From contig JAHLWS010000049.1 of NCBI GenBank assembly GCA_019057795.1, forward strand, positions 1-64,000: a DNA stretch of 64,000 bases, given 5' to 3'. This document shows, piece after piece, positions 42,449-52,789 of the stretch. The position numbers and the translations under genes are program-made. Numbering within the stretch: position 1 is the first letter of the stretch; every line of letters begins with the position of its first letter. The stretch is from Promethearchaeota archaeon. GTDB taxonomy: Archaea > Asgardarchaeota > Lokiarchaeia > Sigyniarchaeales > SOKP01. The notes under the pieces were generated by a model that saw only the letters and a program-made list of their open reading frames with translations, had not been told where the DNA came from and ran no database searches.

Positions 42449-44281
42449 ATGAATGATTTAGAGATAAAACGAAAAAGTATGCCAAATGAACCTGGAGTTT
42501 ACTTTTTTATCAACAAAAAGGGTTCCATTATTTATGTGGGCAAAGCTCTAAATCTTAGAAAGAGGGTGAATCAATATTTCCAAAAAACAAACTACAGTGA
42601 TCCCTTTTACGAAGAAAAAATTAAGGAGTTAGTTAAAAACATTCATTCTATTGACTTCATCGTTACCGAAAACGAAAAAGAAGCTAAAATTTTAGAAAAC
42701 ATACAAATTAAGAAATATCAACCTCGTTTTAACGTAATAATGCGCGATTCTAAGACCTATCCATGGGTTGGGATATTTTTTTCGGAAACATACCCTAGAA
42801 TCCGACTTATAAGAGGACCAGAAAAGTATTCTCAAGAAAATTTGTTTTTAGGGCCTTATACAGATAAAAAGGAAATTAGTAGAATTTTAAGAGATTTGCG
42901 AAAAATTTTCCCCTATTGTTCTTGTAAAAATAAAGTTAAAAAGAAAAAAAACCCTTGTTTGTATTACCAATTGAAGCTATGCCCGGGACCATGTATTGAA
43001 GCAATAACTAAAGACGAATATTTAGAAAATATAAAACAAATAGAACTGTTTTTAAAAGGTCAAACTGAAGAGTTAAAGGGTCAGATTGAAGATAAGATGA
43101 AAAATGCGGCACAATCGCAAGATTTTGAAAGTGCTGCTTTTTGGAGAGATAAACTAAACGCAATAGATAATTCTACAATAACTCAAAGTGTTTTATTAGA
43201 AAACAAGGAAGATAAAGATATAATCGGCTATTTTAATGACGAGGGACAAAAATACATAGCGATGGTTATGATCCATATACGTGAAGGAAAGATATCGAAT
43301 AAAAGTTCTTTTATGTTAAAGATAAAAGAGAAATTAATTCATAAGGATGAGATTTTCCCTTCAATAATGGAACAGTTTTACCAAAATGTGACACACAATT
43401 TACCCGATGTTATTGTTGTTCCAGAGTTTTACGATGGAGTAGGTGTATTTAAAGAGATCCTTAAAGATTTCCGTGCTAACTTAAATATTCGAACACCTAT
43501 GGAAGAGGAATATGGCTTGGTTCGAATTGCGAATAAAAACGCTAAAGTTATTGTTGAACAAGAAATTCAAATGGAGAAACTTAAAAATAAAGAGGAAGAT
43601 CAAATTAAAAAAGCGTTGGAAGAAGCTAAAGAGATTTTTAATTTACCCAAAGCGCCTAGAATAATTGAAGGGTTCGATATTTCTAATATTGAAGGGACAG
43701 ATGCAACTGGATCTATGGTTTATTTTCTTGAAGGGCACCCTTATAATAAGAATTATCGCCACTTTAAGATTCATACAAAATCTACTCCGGACGATGTCGC
43801 TATGATGAAAGAGGTAATTAAACGGAGATACACAATGATTTTAGAGCGTAATTTAGAGTTACCAGACTTAATCCTCGTTGATGGAGGAAAGGGCCAATTG
43901 AACGCAGGACTTTCAGTTTTAAAGGATTTAGGTATTGAGGGCATTCCAATTATTGGTTTAGCAAAAAAATTTGAGGAAATTTATGTTCCCAACAAAAAGG
44001 ACCCTATTATTTTGCCAAAAAATTCACAACTTCTTAAAATTTTTCAAAGGGTCAGAGATGAGGCTCATCGGTTTGCAGTACGGCTTCATAAAAAACAACG
44101 AATAAAAAGGGTAAAAAGATCTATTTTGGATGACATAAAAGGTATAGGCCCAGCAACTAGAAATAAACTACTCACAAAATTTGGCAGTGTGAATAGTATT
44201 AAAGAAGCTTCTCTTGAAGAAATAGCTCAAGTTGTTGGAAAAAAGTTGGCTGATACAATATTAAAGAAGTTGAATAGTTGA
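42449..44281 (+). CDS. uvrC: UvrC excinuclease subunit
   Basis: 610 residues. The N-terminal GIY-YIG nuclease is seen as GVYFFINKKGSIIYVGKALNLRKRV. A cysteine-rich patch (CSCKNK and CPGPC) follows, then a UVR motif around QSQDFESAAFWRD. The C-terminal RNase H-like nuclease has GFDISNIEGT and LVDGGKGQL, and the protein ends in tandem helix-hairpin-helix motifs. It makes both incisions in bacterial-type nucleotide excision repair. In archaea uvr genes are thought to come by transfer. uvrA and uvrB are not in this window. Confidence 0.93.
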   Translation: MNDLEIKRKSMPNEPGVYFFINKKGSIIYVGKALNLRKRVNQYFQKTNYSDPFYEEKIKELVKNIHSIDFIVTENEKEAKILENIQIKKYQPRFNVIMRDSKTYPWVGIFFSETYPRIRLIRGPEKYSQENLFLGPYTDKKEISRILRDLRKIFPYCSCKNKVKKKKNPCLYYQLKLCPGPCIEAITKDEYLENIKQIELFLKGQTEELKGQIEDKMKNAAQSQDFESAAFWRDKLNAIDNSTITQSVLLENKEDKDIIGYFNDEGQKYIAMVMIHIREGKISNKSSFMLKIKEKLIHKDEIFPSIMEQFYQNVTHNLPDVIVVPEFYDGVGVFKEILKDFRANLNIRTPMEEEYGLVRIANKNAKVIVEQEIQMEKLKNKEEDQIKKALEEAKEIFNLPKAPRIIEGFDISNIEGTDATGSMVYFLEGHPYNKNYRHFKIHTKSTPDDVAMMKEVIKRRYTMILERNLELPDLILVDGGKGQLNAGLSVLKDLGIEGIPIIGLAKKFEEIYVPNKKDPIILPKNSQLLKIFQRVRDEAHRFAVRLHKKQRIKRVKRSILDDIKGIGPATRNKLLTKFGSVNSIKEASLEEIAQVVGKKLADTILKKLNS

Positions 44282-44288
44282 AAAAACT

Positions 44289-45731
44289 TCATTTTAAATC
44301 TGAAATTACTAGCTTGATAAGTTCAGCTGTGGTTTCGCAATATATTCGGGCTAACGAATCACTTTTAGCTTCGCTAATAACCCTGACTAAAGTTTCTGTA
44401 TTTGAAGGATGAATAAGGACGAACCATTCCTTTTCTTTACCAAATCTAAGGTCGTAATCTATTTGGCTAACTATTTCCCCCTCATCCACCAATTCTTTCT
44501 TAATTCTATCAATTATTAGTTTTACATCCTTGGGAGCTAATTTTATACTTTTTCTATATGAAAAGAATTTCGGTAGTTTAGAGACGAGCTTTGATATTTT
44601 TTCTCCTGAATCTACTAGTATCTCAACAATTTTAGCAGCAGCAAAAATTCCATCTCTAGTGTTATTAAAACTTGGGAACATTATACCCCCACACGACCCT
44701 TCGCCGCCAAAAATTAAACTGTTTTTCGAAGTTTTGTTTCGCTCTTCTATTAAATTGTACATTTTTTCAACTAAAAAGATCTCTCCTATTGGCGTTTTTA
44801 TTACTCGCGCGCCGTATTTTTCAGCAATTACATCAAACATTGAAGAAGACGCTAAATTTGTTATAAAAATGACTTCTTCTGTTTGGTCCTCGTAATTTTT
44901 TAATTGGTGTTCCATAATAAGGGCTAAGCCAATATCCTCAGGATAACACGTACCATTTTCGCCTATAATTGCCAATCTATCGGCGTCGCAATCGTGGGCA
45001 AATCCAACATCGCATTTACCTTGCCAAACCTCCATAATTAAATCTTTCAAGTTATTTTGTATAGGTTCAATCTCCCTTGGAAATTTCTTATTTTTAATTA
45101 AATCGTTGTTGATTACCTTAACTTCACACCCCATTCCTTCAAGCATTTGAGGTGTAGCATTTTTGCCCGCTCCCGCTCCCGTATCTACAACGACTCTAAG
45201 ATTGTTGTTTTTTTTAATACTTTCAATATTAAGATCTTTAAACAGAGCTTGAATATAATCAGGGATAGGATTGAATTTGGTGATGTTTTTCTTTAAATTT
45301 CGTTTAGTTATTTTATAAGTTTTCAAATCAATATCATCTAACATACGAGCAATCTGTTCTAGATCCTCGTTATGTAAATAAGTCTTTGAAGATAACAGTT
45401 TTAAACCATTCCATTCTTGAGGATTGTGAGAGCCTGTAATAATAATTCCCGCAGGAATGTTTAACTTATTTTTTGTGTGAATAATAATTGGTGTTGGACA
45501 TACTCCGACATTTACCACGCTAAATCCTGTAGAAATTAAGCCCTCGACAACACCCTTTTCAAGAGTCTCTCCACTTGGTCGCGTATCTCTACCTATTATA
45601 ATTTTTTTTTTATCGCCATTAAACCATTCGCCAAAAGCGATAGCAATCTTTTTTGATGTTTTAAAGTTCAAATCTTTACCTGTAATTCCCCGAATTCCAC
45701 TAAAAGTAAAAATTAAATTATTTATTTTCAT
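44289..45731 (-). CDS. Phosphohexomutase (phosphoglucomutase/phosphomannomutase family)
   Basis: 480 residues. The phosphoserine loop is ITGSHNPQEWNG, the metal loop is AHDCDADRLA, the sugar loop is GGEGSCGG, and the phosphate-binding loop near the end is HPSNTETLVRV. The order is that of the alpha-D-phosphohexomutase family. It interconverts hexose 1- and 6-phosphates. Glucosamine, mannose and glucose specificities cannot be separated with confidence. A ROK sugar kinase gene is next to it on the same strand. Confidence 0.88.
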   Translation of the reverse strand: MKINNLIFTFSGIRGITGKDLNFKTSKKIAIAFGEWFNGDKKKIIIGRDTRPSGETLEKGVVEGLISTGFSVVNVGVCPTPIIIHTKNKLNIPAGIIITGSHNPQEWNGLKLLSSKTYLHNEDLEQIARMLDDIDLKTYKITKRNLKKNITKFNPIPDYIQALFKDLNIESIKKNNNLRVVVDTGAGAGKNATPQMLEGMGCEVKVINNDLIKNKKFPREIEPIQNNLKDLIMEVWQGKCDVGFAHDCDADRLAIIGENGTCYPEDIGLALIMEHQLKNYEDQTEEVIFITNLASSSMFDVIAEKYGARVIKTPIGEIFLVEKMYNLIEERNKTSKNSLIFGGEGSCGGIMFPSFNNTRDGIFAAAKIVEILVDSGEKISKLVSKLPKFFSYRKSIKLAPKDVKLIIDRIKKELVDEGEIVSQIDYDLRFGKEKEWFVLIHPSNTETLVRVISEAKSDSLARIYCETTAELIKLVISDLK

Positions 45732-45763
45732 AATAAATCGTTTGTACGATTGTAAAGAGAAAA

Positions 45764-46777
45764 TTAGGGTATTATTGGGTTTCCTTCTAACTTATACTTC
45801 ACGAGAGTCAACGCTCCCATTACGCCGATAGCATCCAAAAATTTTGTTACTTTTATTCTTGGAGGGTGATTTATCGTAAATAATACGGGATCTGTATTGA
45901 ATTGTTCAATAACGGGAGGTAAAATTAAATCGTAATCTTTCATCATAGCTCCACCAAAGTATACCGAAGTACAATCGTAATAATTGTTTACGAGTCCAAC
46001 TCCCACTTTAATATAAAATATACACTGCTCTAAAACGCTCTTAGAAAATTTATCTCCTCCTTTTGCTGCTTGGAAAATTTCTTTCGCCGTAATCTTAGAC
46101 TCATCGTTATCAATCATGAACATCAAAATTTTTGAGCTTAACTTAGTTGATTTTATCGCATTTAATGCTATGTTTTTAACTCCCGTTCCTGAGCTGTATA
46201 CTTCCCAACATCCGAAAGCACCACAATTACATTGAAAATTACTCTGTCGATTAACAATTCCATGTCCGATTTCTGCAGCATTCCCATCCTTTCCGAGAAG
46301 TAAATGCCCGTTACAAATAACTCCACCACCAATTCCCGTCGACACAGTTATATAAACTAGATTATCTTTTTCATCGTCACTTGCTTCAAAATAATGTACC
46401 CCTAAAACCGATGCGTTGCAATCGTTAATTAAATAGATCGGTACTCCTGGAAATCTTTCTTGAATTGGTTTTTTTAGGGGTATTTCTTTAAAACCTAAGT
46501 TAGCATTATTGAAAACTTCGCCAGTTTCTGCATCTAAAGGACCGGCTGATGCTAGACCAATACCTAAAACTTGTTCTTTCTCAATATTGTTTTCAATTAA
46601 CAACTGAGTAATTAAGGAAATTACGGTATTGCTGATTGAAAACTCGTTATCTTTAGGTGTTTGGGCAACTTTAGTTATTATATTTTCTTCCTTTAAACCA
46701 AAGGTACATAGAGCGACTCGAATCCACGTGCCTCCAATATCCGCCCCAACGATAAATTCCTTTATTATTATCACCAA
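45764..46777 (-). CDS. ROK family sugar kinase
   Basis: Up to 337 residues. ATP motif: VGADIGGTWIRVAL. Catalytic aspartate: IYLINDCNAS. Zinc motif: CNCGAFGCWEVYSSG, typical of ROK glucokinases. The TTG (46777) and GTG (46774) starts lie inside a TTGGTGA ribosome-binding site. The ATA at 46763-46765, 5 nt after it, may be the true start and would remove four residues. It would phosphorylate glucose or a related sugar, feeding the neighbouring phosphohexomutase. Confidence 0.88.
   Translation of the reverse strand: MVIIIKEFIVGADIGGTWIRVALCTFGLKEENIITKVAQTPKDNEFSISNTVISLITQLLIENNIEKEQVLGIGLASAGPLDAETGEVFNNANLGFKEIPLKKPIQERFPGVPIYLINDCNASVLGVHYFEASDDEKDNLVYITVSTGIGGGVICNGHLLLGKDGNAAEIGHGIVNRQSNFQCNCGAFGCWEVYSSGTGVKNIALNAIKSTKLSSKILMFMIDNDESKITAKEIFQAAKGGDKFSKSVLEQCIFYIKVGVGLVNNYYDCTSVYFGGAMMKDYDLILPPVIEQFNTDPVLFTINHPPRIKVTKFLDAIGVMGALTLVKYKLEGNPIIP
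46771..46777 (-). promoter_or_regulatory. Ribosome-binding site at the ROK kinase start
   Basis: TTGGTGA on the minus strand is identical to the site before the isomerase gene. It contains both nominal start codons (TTG and GTG), and an ATA follows after 5 nt. This suggests an ATA start. Confidence 0.4.
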
Positions 46778-46794
46778 TTATATTTATTCAAAAC

Positions 46795-47592
46795 TTAATA
46801 ATAATTTATCTCTATCTCTATTAAGTTATTATTAATTAATTCTTTAAAAGTTTTAACAATCTGTTTCTTTCTTCTATCGTCAATTGCATAGACGAAATAT
46901 TCTGATGGTATTCTTGCGATTGAATATAATTGTACAATATCGGGTTTAATTTTTTTTATCGCATAAGCTAATTGCTCAATATTTTCTTTATTATCGTTGG
47001 AAATAAAATCTTCTCTGTAAGAATTATAAATTAAACATTGAATTGCTAATTTCTTAGTTGGCATATCTTTTCTCAATTTAACAAGCGATTCAACAATAGT
47101 GTTAACATCTGGACTGTCTTTATGTGGTCTATTAGTGCTTATAAAGTCGTTTTCAGTAGCGGCGTCTAATTTTGCCAACACAAGATCAAAATGCTTTACT
47201 CTTTCTCGAACTTCGCTTGAATAAAGAGTACTAGAATTAGTAAAAAGAGTAATAAGAGGAGGTTCGTTGGTCCATTTCAAATCTCTTCTAACATCTAAAG
47301 TGATGGTGTAAAAATCTAATAAATTTTCATTGAGTGTGGGTTCTCCGTTATATCCGACCGTTATTGATTTTAAATGAGGGACATATTTTAATATATCTTT
47401 AAGTTCTTTTCTAAAGTTAGAAGATGGAGGGGCTTTAATTCTATACTCTGGAGAAACTACTTCTTTAGTAGGGCCTATCTCGCAATATACGCAATTGTAG
47501 GTGCATAATTTATTTTTTGGTAGAATATCTATCCCTAACGAGAGCCCTAGCCGTCTTGATCGAAATGGGCCATAAGTGTATTGACGTGGCAT
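46795..47592 (-). CDS. Radical SAM protein
   Basis: 265 residues. The iron-sulfur motif is CTYNCVYCEIG (CxxxCxxC) after PFRSRRLGLSLGIDILP, a start typical of a COG0731-like group distinct from TYW1. SVGYNGEPTLNE is the SAM-binding glycine region. There is no methyltransferase or SPASM domain. It would cleave SAM under anaerobic conditions; the reaction is not known. It lies 17 nt upstream of the ROK kinase gene start. Confidence 0.8.
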   Translation of the reverse strand: MPRQYTYGPFRSRRLGLSLGIDILPKNKLCTYNCVYCEIGPTKEVVSPEYRIKAPPSSNFRKELKDILKYVPHLKSITVGYNGEPTLNENLLDFYTITLDVRRDLKWTNEPPLITLFTNSSTLYSSEVRERVKHFDLVLAKLDAATENDFISTNRPHKDSPDVNTIVESLVKLRKDMPTKKLAIQCLIYNSYREDFISNDNKENIEQLAYAIKKIKPDIVQLYSIARIPSEYFVYAIDDRRKKQIVKTFKELINNNLIEIEINYY

Positions 47593-47602
47593 GTGATTAT
47601 TT

Positions 47603-48367
47603 TTAATTAAAATAATTAATGATAAAATTCTCTATCGATTTATTGACCTCACTTGGTTTTTCTAACATAACCATGTGTCCAGCATCTATTATTACATTTA
47701 ACTCTGAATTTTTAATTTTATCGCGAAAAAATTGCGAATATTTAACCGGCGTCATCTTATCTTGTTTCCCTACGATAATTAGACATGGAACTTCAATACT
47801 ATCTGTTTTATCTATAGTATCAAAGTTATCGCAAATTTTAAAATCTTCATATGTGACATCTGCTTTAATTTTCGAAGTTTCTTGAACATATATATCTATT
47901 AATTCTCTTGGTGTTTTTCTATAGAATATCCCAGCTGGTAAAGAGTCTAAAAACTCTTGATAATTGGCTCTTAAAGAGTTTAGGATAATTGGGGCAACTC
48001 TTAACCTTCCCCCGGTGCCGCATAAAATTAAACCTGAGATTTCTTTAGTGTATGTAAAATAATATTGTTGAGTAATAGCTCCTCCCAAAGAATGTCCACA
48101 TAATATTACATTGTCATAGTTTAAAGAATTAATTAGGTGTCGAATTACATCAACATATAAATCGAGGGTTAGCTCTGAAAAATCATTTGAATTGTTGTGG
48201 GAAGGTAAATCGATAGCGATAAGATCGTAATTAACTTCAAGATCGAATTGATTTTTCCAAGTATTTGAACTTCCTCCTGAGCCGTGTATAAAAATAATTA
48301 CATTTTTACTTTCGGTTTCTTTAATCCGATAAAACATATTCTTCTCTTTATAACTCAAGAAAGGCAT
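47603..48367 (-). CDS. Alpha/beta hydrolase
   Basis: 254 residues. The oxyanion region is IFIHGSGGSSNTW, the nucleophile is in LCGHSLGGAI, the acid is in VGKQDKMTP, and the histidine is in DAGHMVMLEKPSE. These give a complete Ser-Asp-His triad. It is a cytoplasmic esterase, lipase or related enzyme. The substrate is not visible in the sequence. Confidence 0.88.
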   Translation of the reverse strand: MPFLSYKEKNMFYRIKETESKNVIIFIHGSGGSSNTWKNQFDLEVNYDLIAIDLPSHNNSNDFSELTLDLYVDVIRHLINSLNYDNVILCGHSLGGAITQQYYFTYTKEISGLILCGTGGRLRVAPIILNSLRANYQEFLDSLPAGIFYRKTPRELIDIYVQETSKIKADVTYEDFKICDNFDTIDKTDSIEVPCLIIVGKQDKMTPVKYSQFFRDKIKNSELNVIIDAGHMVMLEKPSEVNKSIENFIINYFN

Positions 48368-48464
48368 TATTTTTCGTTGAAATTTTTATTTAATCTAATT
48401 AATAATATACTGAAAAGAAGAATTTAATTTAGTTTTTTCACTTAAGAAATAAAAAAAATTAAGA

Positions 48465-51005
48465 TTATTGATTGTTAATTTCAATATCTCGGCGTTGCAT
48501 TTCTAAAAGCCGTTTATATTTGCCGTTTGAAGCTAATAAACTTTCATGGTTCCCTTGTTCTATGATACCATGTTTATCAGAACCTAGAACGATTATCTGA
48601 TCTGCATTCTTTATCGTTGATAAGCGGTGTGCGATGATAATGGTGGTACGACCCTTGCGAGCTTTATTTAAAGCATCTTGGATCAAAGTCTCGGTGTATG
48701 GGTCCACAGAAGAAGTTGCCTCATCTAAAATCAAGATTTTAGGGTCGGTAATTAGAGCTCGAGCAAAAGCAATTAATTGACGTTGTCCTATAGAAATGTT
48801 AGACCCATTTTCTTTTAATTTTTTATCGTATTTCTTGTGTAAAGTCTCAACAAAATTATGTAATCCTAAGAATTTAGAAACTTCAATCATCTTATTTTCG
48901 ATTTCAGGGTTTGGATTATCAATGCCATAGAGTAAATTCTCTTTGATAGTTCCCGTAAAAAGATAGGCATCCTGAGGTACAAATCCTATTAATCCTCGTA
49001 AATCCTTTTTGTTTACTTCCCGAATATCGATCCCATCAACGAGTATTTTTCCGACATTTACATCGTAGAATCGAGAGAGAAGCTTTACTAACGTTGTTTT
49101 TCCTGCGCCAGTCTCACCCGCAATCGCTAGAGTAGCACCAGGAGGGACTTTTAAGTTAAAATCTTTTAATACGTAACCTTTAGATTGTTGGCGTTTAATT
49201 AACATCTTTTTTTCTTCTATAGCATCTTTCACTACTTTTGGAATCTTATTTGAGATCTCCGGAGGAATTGATATGCTGGCAAGGGTTTCGAGGATTGCTT
49301 GAGGAGACATCTGCATAGCGCCACTGCCCATTAGTCCTTGGCTGTCTCCTCCCATTCCACCACTAGTTGGTTGTTTAAAACCTGATTTTGAGCGAAGCAT
49401 TTTTTCTAAGCTTTTAACCATCATTTCGATCATTTTGGGAGGAATCAATTGCCCCATTGACGGTTGATCTTTTGAAGGCATGCCTTTCTTTAGATCACTA
49501 TCTTTACTTTTAAAGGATGTGTCATATTCAGGATGTTTTTCTGCTAAATCTGTATTTGGAACGGCATATTGGTATTCGTCTAAAATTTCATCAATTATCT
49601 TAGGAGCGTCCTCGGGCTTAACTCCCATTAAGCTCATGAACAATTTCTGTCGAATATTTTGAGGCATGTACATGCTGTTTTTAAGCATGAAAGAGGAATA
49701 TGGTTCCGGGAAAGTTTTCATCAGCTCTATTGCTTTTTTAATCATAGGATTCTGTAGCATTGGGTTTTGTACACCAGGTGCGGGAGATCCAGATATAATT
49801 TCGGGTGATTGTTTTTCCTTATTATTATCTAAAATGTAGCCAAAACTAACGTTAATAAACTCAATATTTCCTTTAGGTTCGGAAAATGTTTTCGCACTTA
49901 TTGGCTCAGGTATTTCTACGCTTTCTTCCAATACAGATAATATTCGATCTGAAGCTGCTAAAGCGCTCCCTATAATCTGTTGCATTTGTAATAACATCAT
50001 GAATGGGCGGAAAAATTGAGAGAGTAACGAAATAAAGGCAACAAGAACTCCAACCGAAACAGTAATACCAAAAAAATTAATTTCTCCAATTGCTATAAAG
50101 CCTCCAAGTAATAGTATAATCACTGTGAGAACCGTAACTATTAAGGAAAATAGAGGGAAAATTGTAGCCATGATTCTTCTAATCTTAACCATTATCTTAT
50201 AATTAGCTGTATTTGCTTGATCAAACTCGGAGGATGCTCTTTTCTCTTGCCCATATGCTTTTACTATCCTCGCTCCTGCAATATTCTCTTGAATCGAAGT
50301 TGTAACTTGACCAATTGTTTCTCTAGCCTTCTTAAAAACACCTATTATAATTTTTTGAATAAATATTGCCATAATAAAAAATATAGGAATTATTATCAAG
50401 CTGATTAAGGCTAAATAGACGTTGAGCAAGAACATAATTAATATAGTAATAACAATGGATACAATATTGGTTATTATCTGTACAAATTGCCCTCCTACTA
50501 GTAAGTTAAGTTGAGTAACGTCGTTAGTTGTAATTGAGATTATATCTCCTGAAGGCCGTTGATCGAAATAATTAAGAGACATGTCTTGCAATTTAAAAAA
50601 GAGATCATTTCTTACTTCGTACGTAACTTTTTGCGATATTTTTCCCATTCCATATTGAGAAATATAAGTTGTGACTGCCATGAAGACGAGTAGGCTTAAA
50701 AACACTCCACTCATGATTATTACGAAATATGGATCCCTTGCTACAATCCCATTATCTATTATAGCTGCAGTAACTAGCGGACTTATGGTTAAAATTATGC
50801 TCCCTAATAAGAGAAGTATAGTATACAGCACAAATTTCCATTTAAACGATTTTAGATATGAAAGTATCCATTTCAATAGAACTTTGCTAGGATGTTCTAA
50901 GTCTGGTTTACCTTCTCCAAACGAGGGATGCCGATGAAAACCTAAAGACGGCTGATTGATTTTTTTTTCTTCTTTTCTCTCTTTATTTTCTTCTGCATAA
51001 CTCAT
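48465..51005 (-). CDS. ABC exporter half-transporter with large insertion in the nucleotide-binding domain
   Basis: 846 residues, against about 600 usually. Six membrane helices occupy about 55-345. The nucleotide-binding domain starts with IEFINVSFGY (381-390). It is then interrupted by about 220 residues (391-609), rich in Met, Pro, Gly and Ser, before resuming at YVLKDFNLKVPPG. Walker A is GETGAGKTT, the signature is ISIGQRQL, and Walker B is ILILDEATSS. The start ATG overlaps the stop of the partner gene (ATGA), so they are co-translated and likely form a heterodimer. Confidence 0.9.
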   Translation of the reverse strand: MSYAEENKERKEEKKINQPSLGFHRHPSFGEGKPDLEHPSKVLLKWILSYLKSFKWKFVLYTILLLLGSIILTISPLVTAAIIDNGIVARDPYFVIIMSGVFLSLLVFMAVTTYISQYGMGKISQKVTYEVRNDLFFKLQDMSLNYFDQRPSGDIISITTNDVTQLNLLVGGQFVQIITNIVSIVITILIMFLLNVYLALISLIIIPIFFIMAIFIQKIIIGVFKKARETIGQVTTSIQENIAGARIVKAYGQEKRASSEFDQANTANYKIMVKIRRIMATIFPLFSLIVTVLTVIILLLGGFIAIGEINFFGITVSVGVLVAFISLLSQFFRPFMMLLQMQQIIGSALAASDRILSVLEESVEIPEPISAKTFSEPKGNIEFINVSFGYILDNNKEKQSPEIISGSPAPGVQNPMLQNPMIKKAIELMKTFPEPYSSFMLKNSMYMPQNIRQKLFMSLMGVKPEDAPKIIDEILDEYQYAVPNTDLAEKHPEYDTSFKSKDSDLKKGMPSKDQPSMGQLIPPKMIEMMVKSLEKMLRSKSGFKQPTSGGMGGDSQGLMGSGAMQMSPQAILETLASISIPPEISNKIPKVVKDAIEEKKMLIKRQQSKGYVLKDFNLKVPPGATLAIAGETGAGKTTLVKLLSRFYDVNVGKILVDGIDIREVNKKDLRGLIGFVPQDAYLFTGTIKENLLYGIDNPNPEIENKMIEVSKFLGLHNFVETLHKKYDKKLKENGSNISIGQRQLIAFARALITDPKILILDEATSSVDPYTETLIQDALNKARKGRTTIIIAHRLSTIKNADQIIVLGSDKHGIIEQGNHESLLASNGKYKRLLEMQRRDIEINNQ

Positions 51006-52789
51006 GGAAGATCACCTTTATTACTATTATTTTCTTCAAAATCTGGTAATGACTTTTGTTTGTAATATAATGTTTCATAAATTTGTCTGTATAACACATT
51101 AGTTTTAATTAAATCATCGTGAACACCAAAACCTATTACCCTTCCTTTATCTAAAACTAATATCTTATCAGCATTACGAATAGTCGAAATTCGTTGAGTA
51201 ATAATGAAAGTTGTAGTTCCCTTAGTGATTTTTTCTAATCCTTTTTGAATTTCAAATTCGGTCTCAACATCTACTGAACTGGTAGAATCATCAAAAATTA
51301 GAATTTTTGGCTTTATAATTAACGCACGAGCAATAGAAAGACGTTGTTTTTGACCCCCTGACAGCCTTGTACCACGTTCACCTACTATAGAATCGTATTC
51401 TTTTGGTAAAGAAATGATAAAATCATGTAAATTGGCAATTTTAGCCGCTTCAATTATCTCTTCCATAGTTGCGTTTTCTTTGCCATATGAAATATTATCA
51501 GCAATACTTTTATTGAACAAAAATGTTTCTTGAGATACAATCCCAACATTTTTCCTTAAATCTTGTAGACGATACTTACGGATATCTTCTTGATCAATTT
51601 TGATTACCCCTTCACTTACTTCATAAAACCGAGGAATTAAATTGATAATTGTAGATTTTCCCGATCCTGTCGTTCCAAGTATTGCCAATTTTTTTCCAGA
51701 AGCAATATTAAATGACACATTTTTTAAAATCCTATGGTCAGAAGTGTATCCAAAAGAAACGTTTTCAAATTCTACATCGCCTTTCATATGTTCAATCGGG
51801 GTTGCGTTGGGTAAATCTTTAACTTCTGGAGTTGATTCTAAAACATCTCTCACGCGAGTTAAAGCCGCATCGGCTTGAACGTACATCAACATAATTTGTC
51901 CTAACATAACTAAAGGGAATCCAAGAGTCGCGATAAACGATTGTAAAGTAATCAAGGTAGCTAATGTCATTACCTCTTCTATTACCCAAATTCCACCAAC
52001 TAATAATGTGAATACGGTCATGAAGCCAATTATTATGAATATGCTTGGCATATAGAGTGAATTCAGTTTTACTGAACGAACGCTAGCTTTATAAAACCGC
52101 TCATTGTTTTTAGAAAATTTTTGAAGTTCTTTACCTTGAGTATTAAACATCCGTACTACTTGAGCGCCTACTATATTTTCTCTAATTGTATTAGTTAATG
52201 CCCCAAAACTATTCCTAGTCTCTAAAAATATTGGTTTTAACTTTTTAGCAAGATAATACGATAATAAAAGAGAACTTACAATGGCTATTGACAATAACCA
52301 AGATAATTCTATACTAAAAAGAATGAACCCGATAGTGACCCCTCCTAATTGGAGAATGGATCTAAGTCCTAAAGTCAACCCCATACCAAAGATTTGTTCG
52401 CTTTCTTCCACATCACTTGTAGCTCGTGCAATTAATTGACCCGTCTCAGTTTTATCAAAATAAGAAAAAGATTGTCGAGAAATGGCGTTGTTGATATCCG
52501 TGCGAAGATAATAAACTGCTCTTGAGGAAACTTCAGCGCCTCTTAATCGTGCGGCTCTTTCCAATATAAAGGCTAGAATACCAAACATAAGAATTAAGCT
52601 AAATGAAATAATTAGATCACTAGCATTAGATAGCACTGAAAGATTCGGATCTAAGCCCCCAATCATTCTTCCTATTAACATAGGGACGAGTACTAAAAAC
52701 AGAGTAGACATTAATAAATAGATTACTTCGAGAATGAAATCCTTCTTAGATTTCATCCAATATTTTAAAATCATTTTAAATGTATTCAT
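51002..52789 (-). CDS. ABC exporter half-transporter
   Basis: 595 residues of standard layout: six membrane helices, Walker A GTTGSGKST, Q-loop, signature LSGGQKQR and Walker B ILIFDDSTSS. In this one the residue after Walker B is D-S rather than E-A (DDSTSS), so it lacks the usual catalytic glutamate. That matches the degenerate site of heterodimeric exporters. The partner at 48465 has DEATSS. The regulator gene PadR overlaps its start by 4 nt. Confidence 0.9.
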   Translation of the reverse strand: MNTFKMILKYWMKSKKDFILEVIYLLMSTLFLVLVPMLIGRMIGGLDPNLSVLSNASDLIISFSLILMFGILAFILERAARLRGAEVSSRAVYYLRTDINNAISRQSFSYFDKTETGQLIARATSDVEESEQIFGMGLTLGLRSILQLGGVTIGFILFSIELSWLLSIAIVSSLLLSYYLAKKLKPIFLETRNSFGALTNTIRENIVGAQVVRMFNTQGKELQKFSKNNERFYKASVRSVKLNSLYMPSIFIIIGFMTVFTLLVGGIWVIEEVMTLATLITLQSFIATLGFPLVMLGQIMLMYVQADAALTRVRDVLESTPEVKDLPNATPIEHMKGDVEFENVSFGYTSDHRILKNVSFNIASGKKLAILGTTGSGKSTIINLIPRFYEVSEGVIKIDQEDIRKYRLQDLRKNVGIVSQETFLFNKSIADNISYGKENATMEEIIEAAKIANLHDFIISLPKEYDSIVGERGTRLSGGQKQRLSIARALIIKPKILIFDDSTSSVDVETEFEIQKGLEKITKGTTTFIITQRISTIRNADKILVLDKGRVIGFGVHDDLIKTNVLYRQIYETLYYKQKSLPDFEENNSNKGDLP

